From: PCC-6802 sp943367755
Lineage (GTDB): Bacteria > Cyanobacteriota > Cyanobacteriia > Pseudanabaenales > Pseudanabaenaceae
Direction: 5' to 3'
NCBI GenBank assembly: GCA_943367755.1
Contig: CALRKB020000020.1
Span: 1 to 64,000, forward strand
Length of the DNA: 64,000 nt
Part shown: positions 7,496-16,744 of the stretch, one piece after another
Numbering within the stretch: the stretch's first letter is position 1
Layout of the letters: every line of letters begins with the position of its first letter
Translations under genes and position numbers: made by a program
The notes under the pieces: generated by a model
What the model was told of the DNA's origin: nothing
What the model saw: only the letters and a program-made list of their open reading frames with translations
Database searches by the model: none

Positions 7496-9418
7496 TTAGC
7501 CGCCAACATGGATAGAAGGACGCTTTTCAGGATCTTCTTCAGCTCTGCGGAGTACTTCACGGGTTACTACAGCGGTATCCCCTTCACCAAACAAGAGGAA
7601 GCGCAGCAAATACTGAACTGGATTACCTTCTGCCCAGCCGAAGTAGGCATGCGGTAAGTTGCCAGTTAGGTTTTGGATTTCTAGAAGAATAGCGGCAATG
7701 GCATTTGGTACTGCGGCACTATGGGTTCGCAAAATGCGGTAATCGCCAATTTGCACGCCTTCTACTCGAATCGTCTCGACGAATTCCGAAGCATCAGATA
7801 TTTTAACTTCCAGAAATAGAACGGAATCGGTAGGTGGAATGTGATTGTCGGAACGCATTTCTTTCTCTTTCAAGAGATACTCCTCGACACTTCCCGTTCT
7901 TCTGCGATGGGCAATTAGCCGTATTGCATGTTGGCTCTCTTCGGTAATGAAGCGACGGGCAGTTTCATCTAGTTCAATCTGCTCAGCTCGGATCTCTGTT
8001 GAACGCCAAACCCTTGACATGAGGGAAGTGAGTACGATCGCACCGATAAAAAAGGCAGCGATTTTAATTCCGTCTGGTCTCTCAATGATATTGAGAATGG
8101 TGGTGTATAGGAACACCAATGTAATGAGGCTAAAGACGATTGCACCTCGTCGCGATCGCCGATGGTAAGCAGACAAGGTGACCGCAAATGCGGCAGAACT
8201 CATCAATACCAGTACACCTGTGGCATAGGCTCCACCTTGAGCATCCACATTCGCATTAAAAAGAATTGTGACGACAAAGGCAATTGCCGTGTAAACCAAC
8301 ACTAGAGGGCGCGTCACCCGCGCCCAATTTGGTGCCATCCCATAGCGAGGCAGATAGCGAGGCACGATATTGAGCAGTCCTGCCATTGCCGATGCCCCAG
8401 CAAACCACAGAATGCAAATCGTACTCACATCGTAAAGAGTTCCAAAAACATTGCCCAGGTATTTATGAGCCAGGTAGGCAAGAGCGCGGTTACTAGCTTC
8501 GCCCCCAGGTTGAAATTCTGCCTGTGGAATTAGCAGTGTTGTCACCAGACTACTGGAAAGCAGGAAGACGCTCATGATTACGGCTGCCATGGTTAGCAGT
8601 TTGGACGTATTGCGAATTCGCCCTTGGGGGTTTTGCTCCGTGTCATTGCGACTACCTTTAACAAGGGGCATAACGGCTACACCAGTCTCAAAACCAGATA
8701 ATCCCAGTGCCAACTTGGGAAAGAGCAAAGCTGCAATGCCCAGCAGGATCAAAGGATTGCTGTTGGTTGCAAACAAGGCAGTTTGCCAATCTGCGATCGC
8801 AGATGGATTTTGCAAGATATGCAGAATGCCATCGCTAATAGTGATGAAGTTCAGGATCAGATAAGTAGCAACCAGGATAACCGCAATCCCGATCGCTTCG
8901 CGGAATCCCTTCAGAAATACTGCTGCTAGTAAGGTGATTAGGAAAAGCGTGATGCTGACAGCCTGATCGTGCAGGAATGCTGGCACCAATGGATTTTGAA
9001 TGATGTGGGCCGTTGCATCAGCTGCCGAAAGGGTAATTGTAATGATGAAATCAGTTGCCAAAAAACCTAGTAGGCAAAGCACAAATAGCTTGCCCTGCCA
9101 CCAAGAAAGGAGTCGTTCGAGCATCGCGATCGATCCCTCGCCGTGAGGGCTGATAGCCGCAACTCGCCGATAAATCGGTAAAGCGCCAAAGAGGGTTAGC
9201 AACACTAAAATTAAGGTGGCGATCGGAGAGAGGGTACCAGCCGCTAGTGCCGCAATTCCAGGCTGATAACCTAGCGTTGAGAAGTAATCAACCCCTGTTA
9301 GGCACATCACCTGCCACCAAGGATGCGTAGGATGATCTCCTACCTTTTTAGCGCGATCTTCTGTGAACAGCCAGCGCATAAACCGTCTGCGGTATTTTTT
9401 GGGTCGCATAATAGGCAT
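7496..9418 (-). CDS. APC superfamily amino acid/cation permease
   Basis: This 640-residue protein has about twelve membrane helices over residues 45-480 and a soluble C-terminal domain of roughly 150 residues. The start of the transport core, VMCLTGVDYFSTLGYQPGIA, and the later LSGFETGVAVMPLVKG resemble the unwound helix-1 and helix-6 regions of the APC superfamily. It is longer than usual amino acid permeases because of the C-terminal domain, as in several bacterial APC proteins annotated as amino acid transporters. The substrate is unknown. The basic N-terminus has alternative starts at Met1 and Met4. Confidence 0.7.
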   Translation of the reverse strand: MPIMRPKKYRRRFMRWLFTEDRAKKVGDHPTHPWWQVMCLTGVDYFSTLGYQPGIAALAAGTLSPIATLILVLLTLFGALPIYRRVAAISPHGEGSIAMLERLLSWWQGKLFVLCLLGFLATDFIITITLSAADATAHIIQNPLVPAFLHDQAVSITLFLITLLAAVFLKGFREAIGIAVILVATYLILNFITISDGILHILQNPSAIADWQTALFATNSNPLILLGIAALLFPKLALGLSGFETGVAVMPLVKGSRNDTEQNPQGRIRNTSKLLTMAAVIMSVFLLSSSLVTTLLIPQAEFQPGGEASNRALAYLAHKYLGNVFGTLYDVSTICILWFAGASAMAGLLNIVPRYLPRYGMAPNWARVTRPLVLVYTAIAFVVTILFNANVDAQGGAYATGVLVLMSSAAFAVTLSAYHRRSRRGAIVFSLITLVFLYTTILNIIERPDGIKIAAFFIGAIVLTSLMSRVWRSTEIRAEQIELDETARRFITEESQHAIRLIAHRRRTGSVEEYLLKEKEMRSDNHIPPTDSVLFLEVKISDASEFVETIRVEGVQIGDYRILRTHSAAVPNAIAAILLEIQNLTGNLPHAYFGWAEGNPVQYLLRFLLFGEGDTAVVTREVLRRAEEDPEKRPSIHVGG

Positions 9419-9555
9419 GACTATTCAACGCTACTCCTACTTCATGGAAATGTTGACCTTTTAGTTAACAGGAAGCTTAGAGCAGCCCCTTTTAAGATCT
9501 AGATCTAATTTAAACAGGAAGCGCGCCAAAAATCTCTGGATTTGACCCTTTCAGG

Positions 9556-10341
9556 TCAGTTAAATACATCTGCTAAAGGTGCGATCGCATCGCTATACAT
9601 GATCCAAGACATAAAGAAGTTAGACACAAAAATTGCCAACAGCGCCGTTACAACCGCTGTGGTAGTAGATTCCCCCACACCCTTAGCCCCGCCAGTCGTA
9701 GTCAAACCCCAACTAGTTCCAATTACAGCAATTAAAGCTCCAAATACTCCCGCCTTAATTAAGGCAGTAATCACATCCCAAGTCTTTAAGAAGTTACGTA
9801 CCGAATCCAAAAATAATGATTGGGGAATGTTATATAGGGCGTCAGAAATTAACAGTCCCCCCGTCATACCAGTAATCAGCGATAAGATTGTCAGCAAGGG
9901 CAACATGAGCACGCAGGCAATAAAGCGCGGCGTTACTAAATAGTCAATCGGATCGGTACGCAGCATATAAAGTGCATCAATCTGCTCCGTTACCTGCATC
10001 GTGCCAATTTCTGCCGCAAACGCCGATCCTACCCTACCAGCAATAACTACAGCTGTCAGCGTCGGGGCTAGCTCTCGTGTCAGCGCGATCGCCAGCACAC
10101 CACCAATCGCCTGCTGCGCACCAAAATTAATAAACTCTTTAGCTACTTGGATCGTGAATACACCGCCGACGAAGCTCGCGGTGATCAACGTAATGATCAG
10201 CGATTCCGTACCCACTACTGACATCTGTGCTAAACCGTTGCGCCAGTGTAACCGTCGCTTGATCAGGATATGTACGACCACCTGTCCAAACAGAAAAAAA
10301 GTTTGGATTAGTTTGAGAAACCAATTGCCTAAGCTTTTCAT
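9556..10341 (-). CDS. mlaE: MlaE-type lipid ABC transporter permease
   Basis: The 261-residue product matches the MlaE/YrbE permease family that moves phospholipids between the membranes of Gram-negative cells; plant TGD1 is its plastid relative. Diagnostic stretches are TASFVGGVFTIQVAKEFINF, LTRELAPTLTAVVIAGRVGS, AAEIGTMQVTEQIDAL and the C-terminal TTGGAKGVGESTT. Five or six membrane helices are visible. In cyanobacteria the MlaE, MlaF and MlaD genes are often not adjacent, and no ATPase or MCE gene is seen here. Confidence 0.9.
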   Translation of the reverse strand: MKSLGNWFLKLIQTFFLFGQVVVHILIKRRLHWRNGLAQMSVVGTESLIITLITASFVGGVFTIQVAKEFINFGAQQAIGGVLAIALTRELAPTLTAVVIAGRVGSAFAAEIGTMQVTEQIDALYMLRTDPIDYLVTPRFIACVLMLPLLTILSLITGMTGGLLISDALYNIPQSLFLDSVRNFLKTWDVITALIKAGVFGALIAVIGTSWGLTTTGGAKGVGESTTTAVVTALLAIFVSNFFMSWIMYSDAIAPLADVFN

Positions 10342-10427
10342 GCGCCCTTTCTACAAGCCTATAGCTGCCTAGAATAGCATTTCCCTGTTTGCCAGCTAAA
10401 TTGCAGCCAGAGCGCAGTCAACAAACC

Positions 10428-11273
10428 TTAGAAATAAATCACGCGCGAGTCTAGTCCCTGCGATCGCATGTTGGTATTTAATGCCTCAGCGCTACCGCGA
10501 TCGGGAAACCCTTGTACTTCTATGTAGGTACCCCTTTCCGAGGCAGTCAATCTAGCAGTAGGCACAAGATTGCGCACCTTTGCAAGTACCGTGTCAACCG
10601 AAGACGGTACGATCACGTAATAGCGATTGCGAGAAAGAGTGGGTGGCGGATTAATCGCCGCTGTAGTGTTAGTAGTGTTAGGTGCTGGGACAGTTTGAAT
10701 CGGCACTGGTTGACCAGTTTGCCCAGGCCGAGAAATATCGATTGTGCCGTTTGTAGTGTTGTCGATCTCAGGGGTAGAGGGCACACCAGGCAATGTTGCT
10801 ATACCATTATTATTATTGGGTACACCTGTTGGAGCATTTGCAGGTATACCTGACTGGGGTATGGGAGGTGTAGCTGTGGGGAAACTATTGGGGGCAGATG
10901 GTAGCCTGGTTGAAACTTGGGTGACTTGAGCTGTAACGCCTGCGGTTTTTAATTCCTCAATTCTACGTTGAGCTAGATTGAGGTTATTAAATCTACCGAT
11001 CTGCACGATCGCTTGCCCAGAGTCTAGCTGGCTCCGAAAAGCTTCGGGCGCGATCGCTTTAACCTGCTGCACAGTTGTAGGATCGGCATTCGGCACATAC
11101 ACTAAATACTGGTTAGCAGCATTAAAAGTGCCATTATCGGCGATTTTTGTGCCTTGAGGGAAAGAATGATTTTGCGCGGTAACGGCAGTCCCCGTGCCAA
11201 AGAGTGATGCTAAGCCCAAAATTACGAGTAAACCCTTGGAGTAATCTCTCAACATAAGCGACATTTGCACCAA
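10428..11273 (-). CDS. Secreted protein with SPOR-like repeats
   Basis: This 281-residue protein has a likely signal peptide (residues about 10-34, ending TAVTAQ). A SPOR-like unit follows at about 53-125 (YLVYVPNADPTTVQQVKAIA, then IVQIGRFNNLNLAQRRIEEL). Next come a Pro/Thr/Asn-rich linker and a second unit near 217-281 (RYYVIVPSS, YIEVQGFPDRGSAEALNT). SPOR domains bind peptidoglycan, and the protein probably acts in the periplasm at the cell wall, though this is inference. An upstream alternative start only lengthens the N-terminus. Confidence 0.65.
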   Translation of the reverse strand: MVQMSLMLRDYSKGLLVILGLASLFGTGTAVTAQNHSFPQGTKIADNGTFNAANQYLVYVPNADPTTVQQVKAIAPEAFRSQLDSGQAIVQIGRFNNLNLAQRRIEELKTAGVTAQVTQVSTRLPSAPNSFPTATPPIPQSGIPANAPTGVPNNNNGIATLPGVPSTPEIDNTTNGTIDISRPGQTGQPVPIQTVPAPNTTNTTAAINPPPTLSRNRYYVIVPSSVDTVLAKVRNLVPTARLTASERGTYIEVQGFPDRGSAEALNTNMRSQGLDSRVIYF

Positions 11274-11484
11274 ATCTGAGTGTGAAAATAGGAGTCAGAA
11301 ACTTGGGCGACAGTTTATCATGCGTTGCCTAATTTATCTAGCGCAGTATGTGTAAATTTTTCGCCAAATGTGCAATCAGAATGCAGCCTATAGGCATAAC
11401 GCCTTGCTAATCGCCACTAATCGCTAATAGCAACATTGGCATGTCATATAATCCAATTAAATCTTTAGTTTCAATTCAGTCATC

Positions 11485-12537
11485 ATGCCAACACAAGCCC
11501 AAGTTCCTGTCACGGTTTTAACAGGCTATCTCGGTGCAGGTAAAACAACTTTGCTCAACCACATCCTCACTGCTGAACATGGCAAAAAAGTGGCAGTGAT
11601 CGTAAATGAGTTTGGTGAGATTGGTATCGATCAGCAATTAGTGATCAATGCTGATGAGGAAATCTTTGAGATGAATAATGGTTGTATTTGTTGCACGGTA
11701 AGAGGAGACCTGATTCGCATTATTGGTAACCTGATGCGCCGCCGCCATAAATTTGACCATTTGCTGATAGAAACTACTGGCTTAGCCGATCCTGGCCCTG
11801 TGATTCAAACCTTCTTTGTGGATGAGGACATCCAGCAACAAATGAAACTAGATGCGGTAGTGACCGTGGTTGATGCCAAACACATCCAGCAACACTGGGG
11901 CGATCGCGAAGCTTTAGAACAAATCGCTTTTGCGGATGTGATCCTGCTCAACAAAACCGATCTGGTGGCAGAAGCGGATCTGCATGCGCTCGAAGCTAAG
12001 ATTCAGCAGATGAATGCGATCGCTAAAATCTACCGTACGCAATTGCGCCAACCCGATGAAGAGCAAATTAAGGCTGTCCTGGATGTAGGAGGCTTCGATC
12101 TAGAACGCATTCTCGCCATAGAGCCAAATTTTCTTGGCGATCGCAAGCACGAACATGATCATGACCATCATGAACACGAACACGAGCACGAGCATGACCA
12201 CGAGCACGACCACGAAGAACATCACGACCACGAGCATGATGAATCAATTGCTTCGGTCGGTATCGAGAGCCAGGGAACTGTCGATCCCCAACGTCTGCAT
12301 GACTGGATGAACAATCTGCTGCAAACCCAAGGGCCAGATATCTTCCGCATGAAAGGAATTATTAATATGGCTGGTGAAGAGAGTCGCTTTGTATTTCAAG
12401 GCGTACATATGATCTTTGATGGTGTGCGCGATCGCCCCTGGCGACCAGATGAAACGCGGTGCAATCAACTGGTATTTATCGGACGTAATCTGGATGCTGA
12501 TAAACTCAAGCAAGCCTTTCATGCCTGTATGACTTGA
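11485..12537 (+). CDS. COG0523 (CobW/ZNG1-like) metal-handling GTPase with His-rich loop
   Basis: This 350-residue G3E-family GTPase has Walker A GYLGAGKTT (residues 14-22), the metal-binding CxCC motif at 67-70 (CICC), and an NKTD guanine-recognition motif near residue 154. A CobW C-terminal domain ends the protein. Between the domains, around residues 216-250, lies a run of about 30 His, Glu and Asp residues. Such loops bind zinc, nickel or cobalt, and COG0523 proteins deliver zinc to client proteins or insert metals into cofactors. It is followed after 16 nt by a WD40 protein gene in the same direction. Confidence 0.85.
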   Translation: MPTQAQVPVTVLTGYLGAGKTTLLNHILTAEHGKKVAVIVNEFGEIGIDQQLVINADEEIFEMNNGCICCTVRGDLIRIIGNLMRRRHKFDHLLIETTGLADPGPVIQTFFVDEDIQQQMKLDAVVTVVDAKHIQQHWGDREALEQIAFADVILLNKTDLVAEADLHALEAKIQQMNAIAKIYRTQLRQPDEEQIKAVLDVGGFDLERILAIEPNFLGDRKHEHDHDHHEHEHEHEHDHEHDHEEHHDHEHDESIASVGIESQGTVDPQRLHDWMNNLLQTQGPDIFRMKGIINMAGEESRFVFQGVHMIFDGVRDRPWRPDETRCNQLVFIGRNLDADKLKQAFHACMT

Positions 12538-12553
12538 GCTTACGATACCTAAG

Positions 12554-13675
12554 ATGCCCAAACCCCAAAAGCAACCAATCCTGGCTCCCAAGCCGCAATG
12601 GCGAACTAGCTTAAGTGAGTACGTTACCGCCTTAGCATGGCATCCCCACGGTCAAATCTTGGCAGCAGCAACAGCGGCAGGTGAGATCGTTTTGTACAAC
12701 GAGTCAGCCCCAGCCGCACAGAAATTAAGCGTTCTCCACCCCCCTAACGATGTATCGATCGATTGTCTGAGCTTTTCTGCCAATGGCCAATGGCTAGCAG
12801 CAGCCGGGCAAGAGGGCAAAATTCACCTGTGGAGCGTGGAAAAGAAAGAATCAGAGCAGTATGAATTTGCCCATGTCACTACCTTAGAACAGGGGCATGA
12901 CTGGATCGATCGCTTAGTGTGGCATCCTACCCGTGCCGAGTTTGCCTTTAGCTTGGGTAAGTACGTGCAGGTCTGGAATGCTGAGAGTCAGGATATTGTC
13001 ACGACAGTAAATTTTGATGCTTCCTCAGTATTAGCGCTGAATTGGCATCCCAGCGGTGATTGGCTGACAGTTGGTGGCTATCAAGGTATAAAAATGTGGT
13101 CGGTGGCAGACTGGGATGAAGATCCGGTTTATTTTGAAATGCCCACCGCTACAGGGGCGATCGCCTGGGATGCCAGAGGAAAATACCTGGCCGCTAACAC
13201 AATTGATAAAACCGTGGTGCTAATGCCCTGGTTGGGGAAGGATTTTGATACGCAGCCCTGGCGCATGCAAGGATTTCCTGGCAAAATCAGAGCTTTCGCT
13301 TGGTCGGATGTCGAGGGGCAAGCTGAACCTATTTTGGTAACTACCAGTGGCGATGAAGTAGTGGTTTGGCGCAAGCACAGTAATCCGAATATTGGCTGGG
13401 AAGGAGAAGTCTTGCGGGGCCATGTCGGTAATGTCAATCTGGTCATGTTTCAACCCCACACTAATCTATTGGCTTCGGCGGGCGAGGATGGCATGATCAG
13501 TTTATGGCCAGATGCGTCGACCTGGAACCAATCGCTCGACACCTCAACATCTGAAATTACCTGTTTGCAGTGGCATCCCCAACTGGGCAAAATTGCCGCA
13601 GGCAATGCCCAGGGCAATCTCCTGGTTTGGCATAAATTTGTCAAAGCTACAGGATTTGGCGGGCGATCGGTGTGA
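12554..13675 (+). CDS. WD40 repeat protein
   Basis: This 373-residue protein is built of about seven WD40 blades. The units end in the usual pattern: GKIHLWSVEK, YVQVWNAES, GIKMWSVADW, EVVVWRKH, GMISLWPD and GNLLVWHK, each preceded by a W-HP or F-P turn such as VTALAWHPHGQILAAAT. It contains no other domain and probably forms one beta-propeller that serves as a protein platform. It lies 16 nt downstream of the COG0523 GTPase, so co-transcription, and possibly a role in the same metal-trafficking process, is likely. Confidence 0.85.
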   Translation: MPKPQKQPILAPKPQWRTSLSEYVTALAWHPHGQILAAATAAGEIVLYNESAPAAQKLSVLHPPNDVSIDCLSFSANGQWLAAAGQEGKIHLWSVEKKESEQYEFAHVTTLEQGHDWIDRLVWHPTRAEFAFSLGKYVQVWNAESQDIVTTVNFDASSVLALNWHPSGDWLTVGGYQGIKMWSVADWDEDPVYFEMPTATGAIAWDARGKYLAANTIDKTVVLMPWLGKDFDTQPWRMQGFPGKIRAFAWSDVEGQAEPILVTTSGDEVVVWRKHSNPNIGWEGEVLRGHVGNVNLVMFQPHTNLLASAGEDGMISLWPDASTWNQSLDTSTSEITCLQWHPQLGKIAAGNAQGNLLVWHKFVKATGFGGRSV

Positions 13676-13712
13676 GATCGGTGCGCAATCGGCCTGTTCA
13701 GAGCATTCTGCG

Positions 13713-15060
13713 ACTTGACACTCCCCGACCTAAAGGCGCGGGGATTCTTTAATCAATGATCCGCCTTGCCCTAGCAGGATTGCTCCAACCAGAGTAGAGG
13801 GCAAATCTCCTAAAGCGTTGCTTGCGTCAAGCGCAAAGGTTCCAGTGTGCCCCACCGTACCCAATCCTGAGTTAAGGATGTTGATTCCAGCATTGTGATC
13901 TCTATCCAGTACACTGCCACACTGACAAGTATGAGTGCGAGTTGATAGCGATTTTCTGACCACAGAGCCGCATTTAGAGCATTCTTGAGACGTATAGGCA
14001 GGATTTACCGCAATGGTAGCTCGTCCAAATACCTTCCCGAAATACTCTAGCCAAACTCTAAACTGATACCATCCAGCATCGTTAATCGACTTTGCTAGAC
14101 AGTGATTCTTGACCATGTTCTTGATCCTCAAATCTTCGTAGACTACTACATCGTTAGACGTGATTACGCACCGGGCAAGTTTGATTGCATGGTCTTTACG
14201 CTGTCTACTTATTTTGAGGTGAACTTTACCTAGCCGAGTTCTAGCTTTGCGTCTATTACCAGAACCTTTGACCTTACGAGAAACGAGTCTTTGCGCTCGT
14301 TTCATTCTGATTTCCCCAGTTCGGTAAAACCGAGGATTTTCAACTTTCTTACCCAACGAATCGGTGTAGAAACTCTCTAATCCAACATCTAACCCAATAG
14401 TTTGATGCGTTGGTTTGATTACTTCTACTCGATCTACTGACACGCAAAATTGAACGTAGTATCCGTCTGCACGTTTAACTAGCCGCACTCGTTTAATCTG
14501 TTCGCTCTGATAGAAGTTAAGATCACGAGTACCTTTGAGTTTGAGGCGACCAATCCCCTTCTTGTCAGTGAAGGTTACTGCCTTACGATCATCCTCTAGT
14601 TTCCATCCAGTTGTTTTATATTCAACTGAGCGGTTATCTTTCTGGAATTTGGGGAAGCCCTTTAGTCCAGATACTTTTTTCTTGCAGTTATCGTAGAATC
14701 GAGTGATCGCAGCCCAAGCTCTTTCCGCTGATGATTGTCGAGCCATCGAATTGAGTTCATTGGCAAACGGAAATTCACCAGCCAAGATAGCGCATTGCTT
14801 GTTCAGGTCGTACTTGCTCACCTTGGGGTTATCCATCCAAAAGCGAATACACTTATTCCGAATGAATTGAGCGGTACGAATTGCATCGTCAATGGCTGCA
14901 AACTGAGCAGTATTCCCGTATGTTTTGAACTCAAATACTAACATTAGATTTTCAGACCTTATGCTGGTTATTGTAGCTTAAACTTTGGAGAGGCGCAAGC
15001 GGGTACGTTAAATCATAGCCGTCCTCCGCTACGCTAAAGGACGGGGTTTTAGACCCAATT
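13713..15060 (-). mobile_element. IS605-family element with tnpB only
   Basis: The element carries one gene (tnpB, 13730-14944) between two subterminal hairpins. The right-end hairpin (CTCCCCG...CGCGGGG, about 13721-13743) lies just past the tnpB stop. The left-end hairpin has arms CCGTCCT (15019-15025) and AGGACGG (15038-15044). There is no tnpA, so movement would need a Y1 transposase supplied in trans. Boundaries are estimated from the hairpins. It sits between the WD40 gene and menF, about 55 bp before the menF ORF. Confidence 0.75.
13730..14944 (-). CDS. tnpB: RNA-guided endonuclease TnpB, IS605 family
   Basis: The 404-residue protein appears intact. It has the RuvC-I Asp in IGLDVGLES (D186), the RuvC-II Glu in VVVYEDL (E270), a four-Cys zinc ribbon (C322, C325, C340, C342) and the RuvC-III Asp in LDRDHNAGINI (about 347-349). 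TnpB proteins of this type use an RNA transcribed from the 3' end of their element to cut DNA and thereby maintain the transposon. The hairpin region at 13713-13745, downstream of the gene, would be the end of that guide scaffold. It may be catalytically active, since all key residues are present. Confidence 0.9.
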   Translation of the reverse strand: MLVFEFKTYGNTAQFAAIDDAIRTAQFIRNKCIRFWMDNPKVSKYDLNKQCAILAGEFPFANELNSMARQSSAERAWAAITRFYDNCKKKVSGLKGFPKFQKDNRSVEYKTTGWKLEDDRKAVTFTDKKGIGRLKLKGTRDLNFYQSEQIKRVRLVKRADGYYVQFCVSVDRVEVIKPTHQTIGLDVGLESFYTDSLGKKVENPRFYRTGEIRMKRAQRLVSRKVKGSGNRRKARTRLGKVHLKISRQRKDHAIKLARCVITSNDVVVYEDLRIKNMVKNHCLAKSINDAGWYQFRVWLEYFGKVFGRATIAVNPAYTSQECSKCGSVVRKSLSTRTHTCQCGSVLDRDHNAGINILNSGLGTVGHTGTFALDASNALGDLPSTLVGAILLGQGGSLIKESPRL

Positions 15061-15112
15061 TTCTGATAAGCAACTCGATCAGCCAGCAATATTCGCAGAT
15101 AATGATGATTTC

Positions 15113-16693
15113 TTGGGCAGCATGGGCATTAAAATGTTAGCTATGCAACTGGAGCAGCGAACCGTCACACCTATCACCAATCCCGAATCTCTGCCAGATT
15201 TGATTAGAGTGGCGATCGCCAGAGCTAAGCACCTGGGGCAGCCGATTATTCTCAGCTATACACTGGCATGGCAGCATATAGATCCTCTAGCATTTCTCGC
15301 CGCCAAGAGCGAGGTAGGGCAGCATAAGTTTTACTGGCAGCAGCCAGCCCAAGGGTTAACATTAGCGGCGGGTGGAATGGTGGCCAGCATTCCAGAAAAT
15401 GTCGCCACTACCGTAAAACCGACACTCAGATTTGATTTAGCTAAACAATTTGCCCAGCACTATCTTGTCCATGCGGTTGTCGGGGGTGAGCCTAGCGCGA
15501 TCGAATATGGCATACCTAGCCCCTATGTATTGGGTGGATTTGCCTTCCATGATGTGCGCAGTCAACAAACTTGGCATGGCTTTCCGGCAGTGATGATGTA
15601 CATTCCCTGCTGGTTAATGCGGCAGACTGATGCTGACTCTTCATTAATGGTTAATCATTGTGTCTATCCTCAAGATGAGCCAGAGGTGATTGAGTCATGC
15701 TTAGAGCAACTAATCGATCGCCTGCGTCAGGATTTTAAACCTTCAGAGTTATGCGGGGCAGGATTTCCTGAGGGATACGTACCGCCGCCAGTATCACAAG
15801 TTGTCGATAGATTTAAATATCAATCGAAAGATCGCTCTAGTGCGGTGGTAATTGAGGAAATCGTTGGCGATCGCCCCTGGGCAGAAATTGTTCAACAGGC
15901 AGTAGATTGCATCAAGCTTGGCAAATTAGATAAGGTAGTTTTATCAAGGGCGTTAGAGGTGACTGCTCGCCAGAATTATGAGGCGATCGAGGTACTTAAC
16001 CACTTGCGGCAGAGCTACCCTGAGTGCATCACCTTTTTAATTGACTTTGGTACAGGCACGGCTTTTCTAGGGGCAACACCAGAAATGCTACTTAAGTTTC
16101 AGACCTGCAACAATAAACTGTTGCTCAGTAGCGATGCGTTAGCTGGTTCCATCGGTCGTAGTCAGTCTGTTGGGGAGGATCTCGATTTGGGCGATCGCCT
16201 CTTACACAGTAGTAAGGATTTGGGCGAGCATGAGATTGTGATTAAGTCGATCTGCGACTGCTTGCATAAGATTGGTGCCAATCTGCACCCCATTGAGCCA
16301 CCAAAGTTGCTTAAGCTTTCCAACGTACAGCATCTCTACACGCCGATCGCAGCTGAGTTGGCAAATACTAGCTGGCTTACAGCTTTTGATGTGCTGGAGC
16401 AACTACACCCAACCGCCGCCGTAGGTGGAGATCCTAAAGTTACTGCATTACATTTAATGCGCAAGTGGGAAGTTTGCGATCGCGGCTGGTATGCCGCTCC
16501 AATTGGTTGGGTGAATGGTAATGGTGAAGGCGCTTTTGCTGTTGGTATTCGCTCTGGTTATCTCAGCAATAATAAGGCCAGGATTTATGCTGGTGCGGGC
16601 ATTGTCTCCGACTCGCAGTTCGACGCCGAACTCGACGAAACCGCTATTAAGTTTGAAGCTTTGCTGCAAGCCCTTGCGGCGACCCAGGCATAA
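15113..16693 (+). CDS. menF: Isochorismate synthase (phylloquinone pathway)
   Basis: The 526-residue protein is a chorismate-utilising enzyme. The C-terminal two thirds carry the family blocks KLGKLDKVVLSRALEV, FLGATPEMLLKF, LDLGDRLLHSSKDLGEHEIV and HPTAAVGGDPK, and the final EVCDRGWYAAPIGWVNGNGE. It converts chorismate to isochorismate, the first step of phylloquinone synthesis for photosystem I. The start is uncertain: Met1, Met4, Met8 and Met11 are all possible. The IS605-type element ends about 55 bp upstream and may have displaced the original promoter. Confidence 0.87.
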   Translation: MGSMGIKMLAMQLEQRTVTPITNPESLPDLIRVAIARAKHLGQPIILSYTLAWQHIDPLAFLAAKSEVGQHKFYWQQPAQGLTLAAGGMVASIPENVATTVKPTLRFDLAKQFAQHYLVHAVVGGEPSAIEYGIPSPYVLGGFAFHDVRSQQTWHGFPAVMMYIPCWLMRQTDADSSLMVNHCVYPQDEPEVIESCLEQLIDRLRQDFKPSELCGAGFPEGYVPPPVSQVVDRFKYQSKDRSSAVVIEEIVGDRPWAEIVQQAVDCIKLGKLDKVVLSRALEVTARQNYEAIEVLNHLRQSYPECITFLIDFGTGTAFLGATPEMLLKFQTCNNKLLLSSDALAGSIGRSQSVGEDLDLGDRLLHSSKDLGEHEIVIKSICDCLHKIGANLHPIEPPKLLKLSNVQHLYTPIAAELANTSWLTAFDVLEQLHPTAAVGGDPKVTALHLMRKWEVCDRGWYAAPIGWVNGNGEGAFAVGIRSGYLSNNKARIYAGAGIVSDSQFDAELDETAIKFEALLQALAATQA

Positions 16694-16744
16694 TTTTTAA
16701 AGGCATTACATTCACACATCAGCGCTCTGAGGAAGTTTAGAAGC

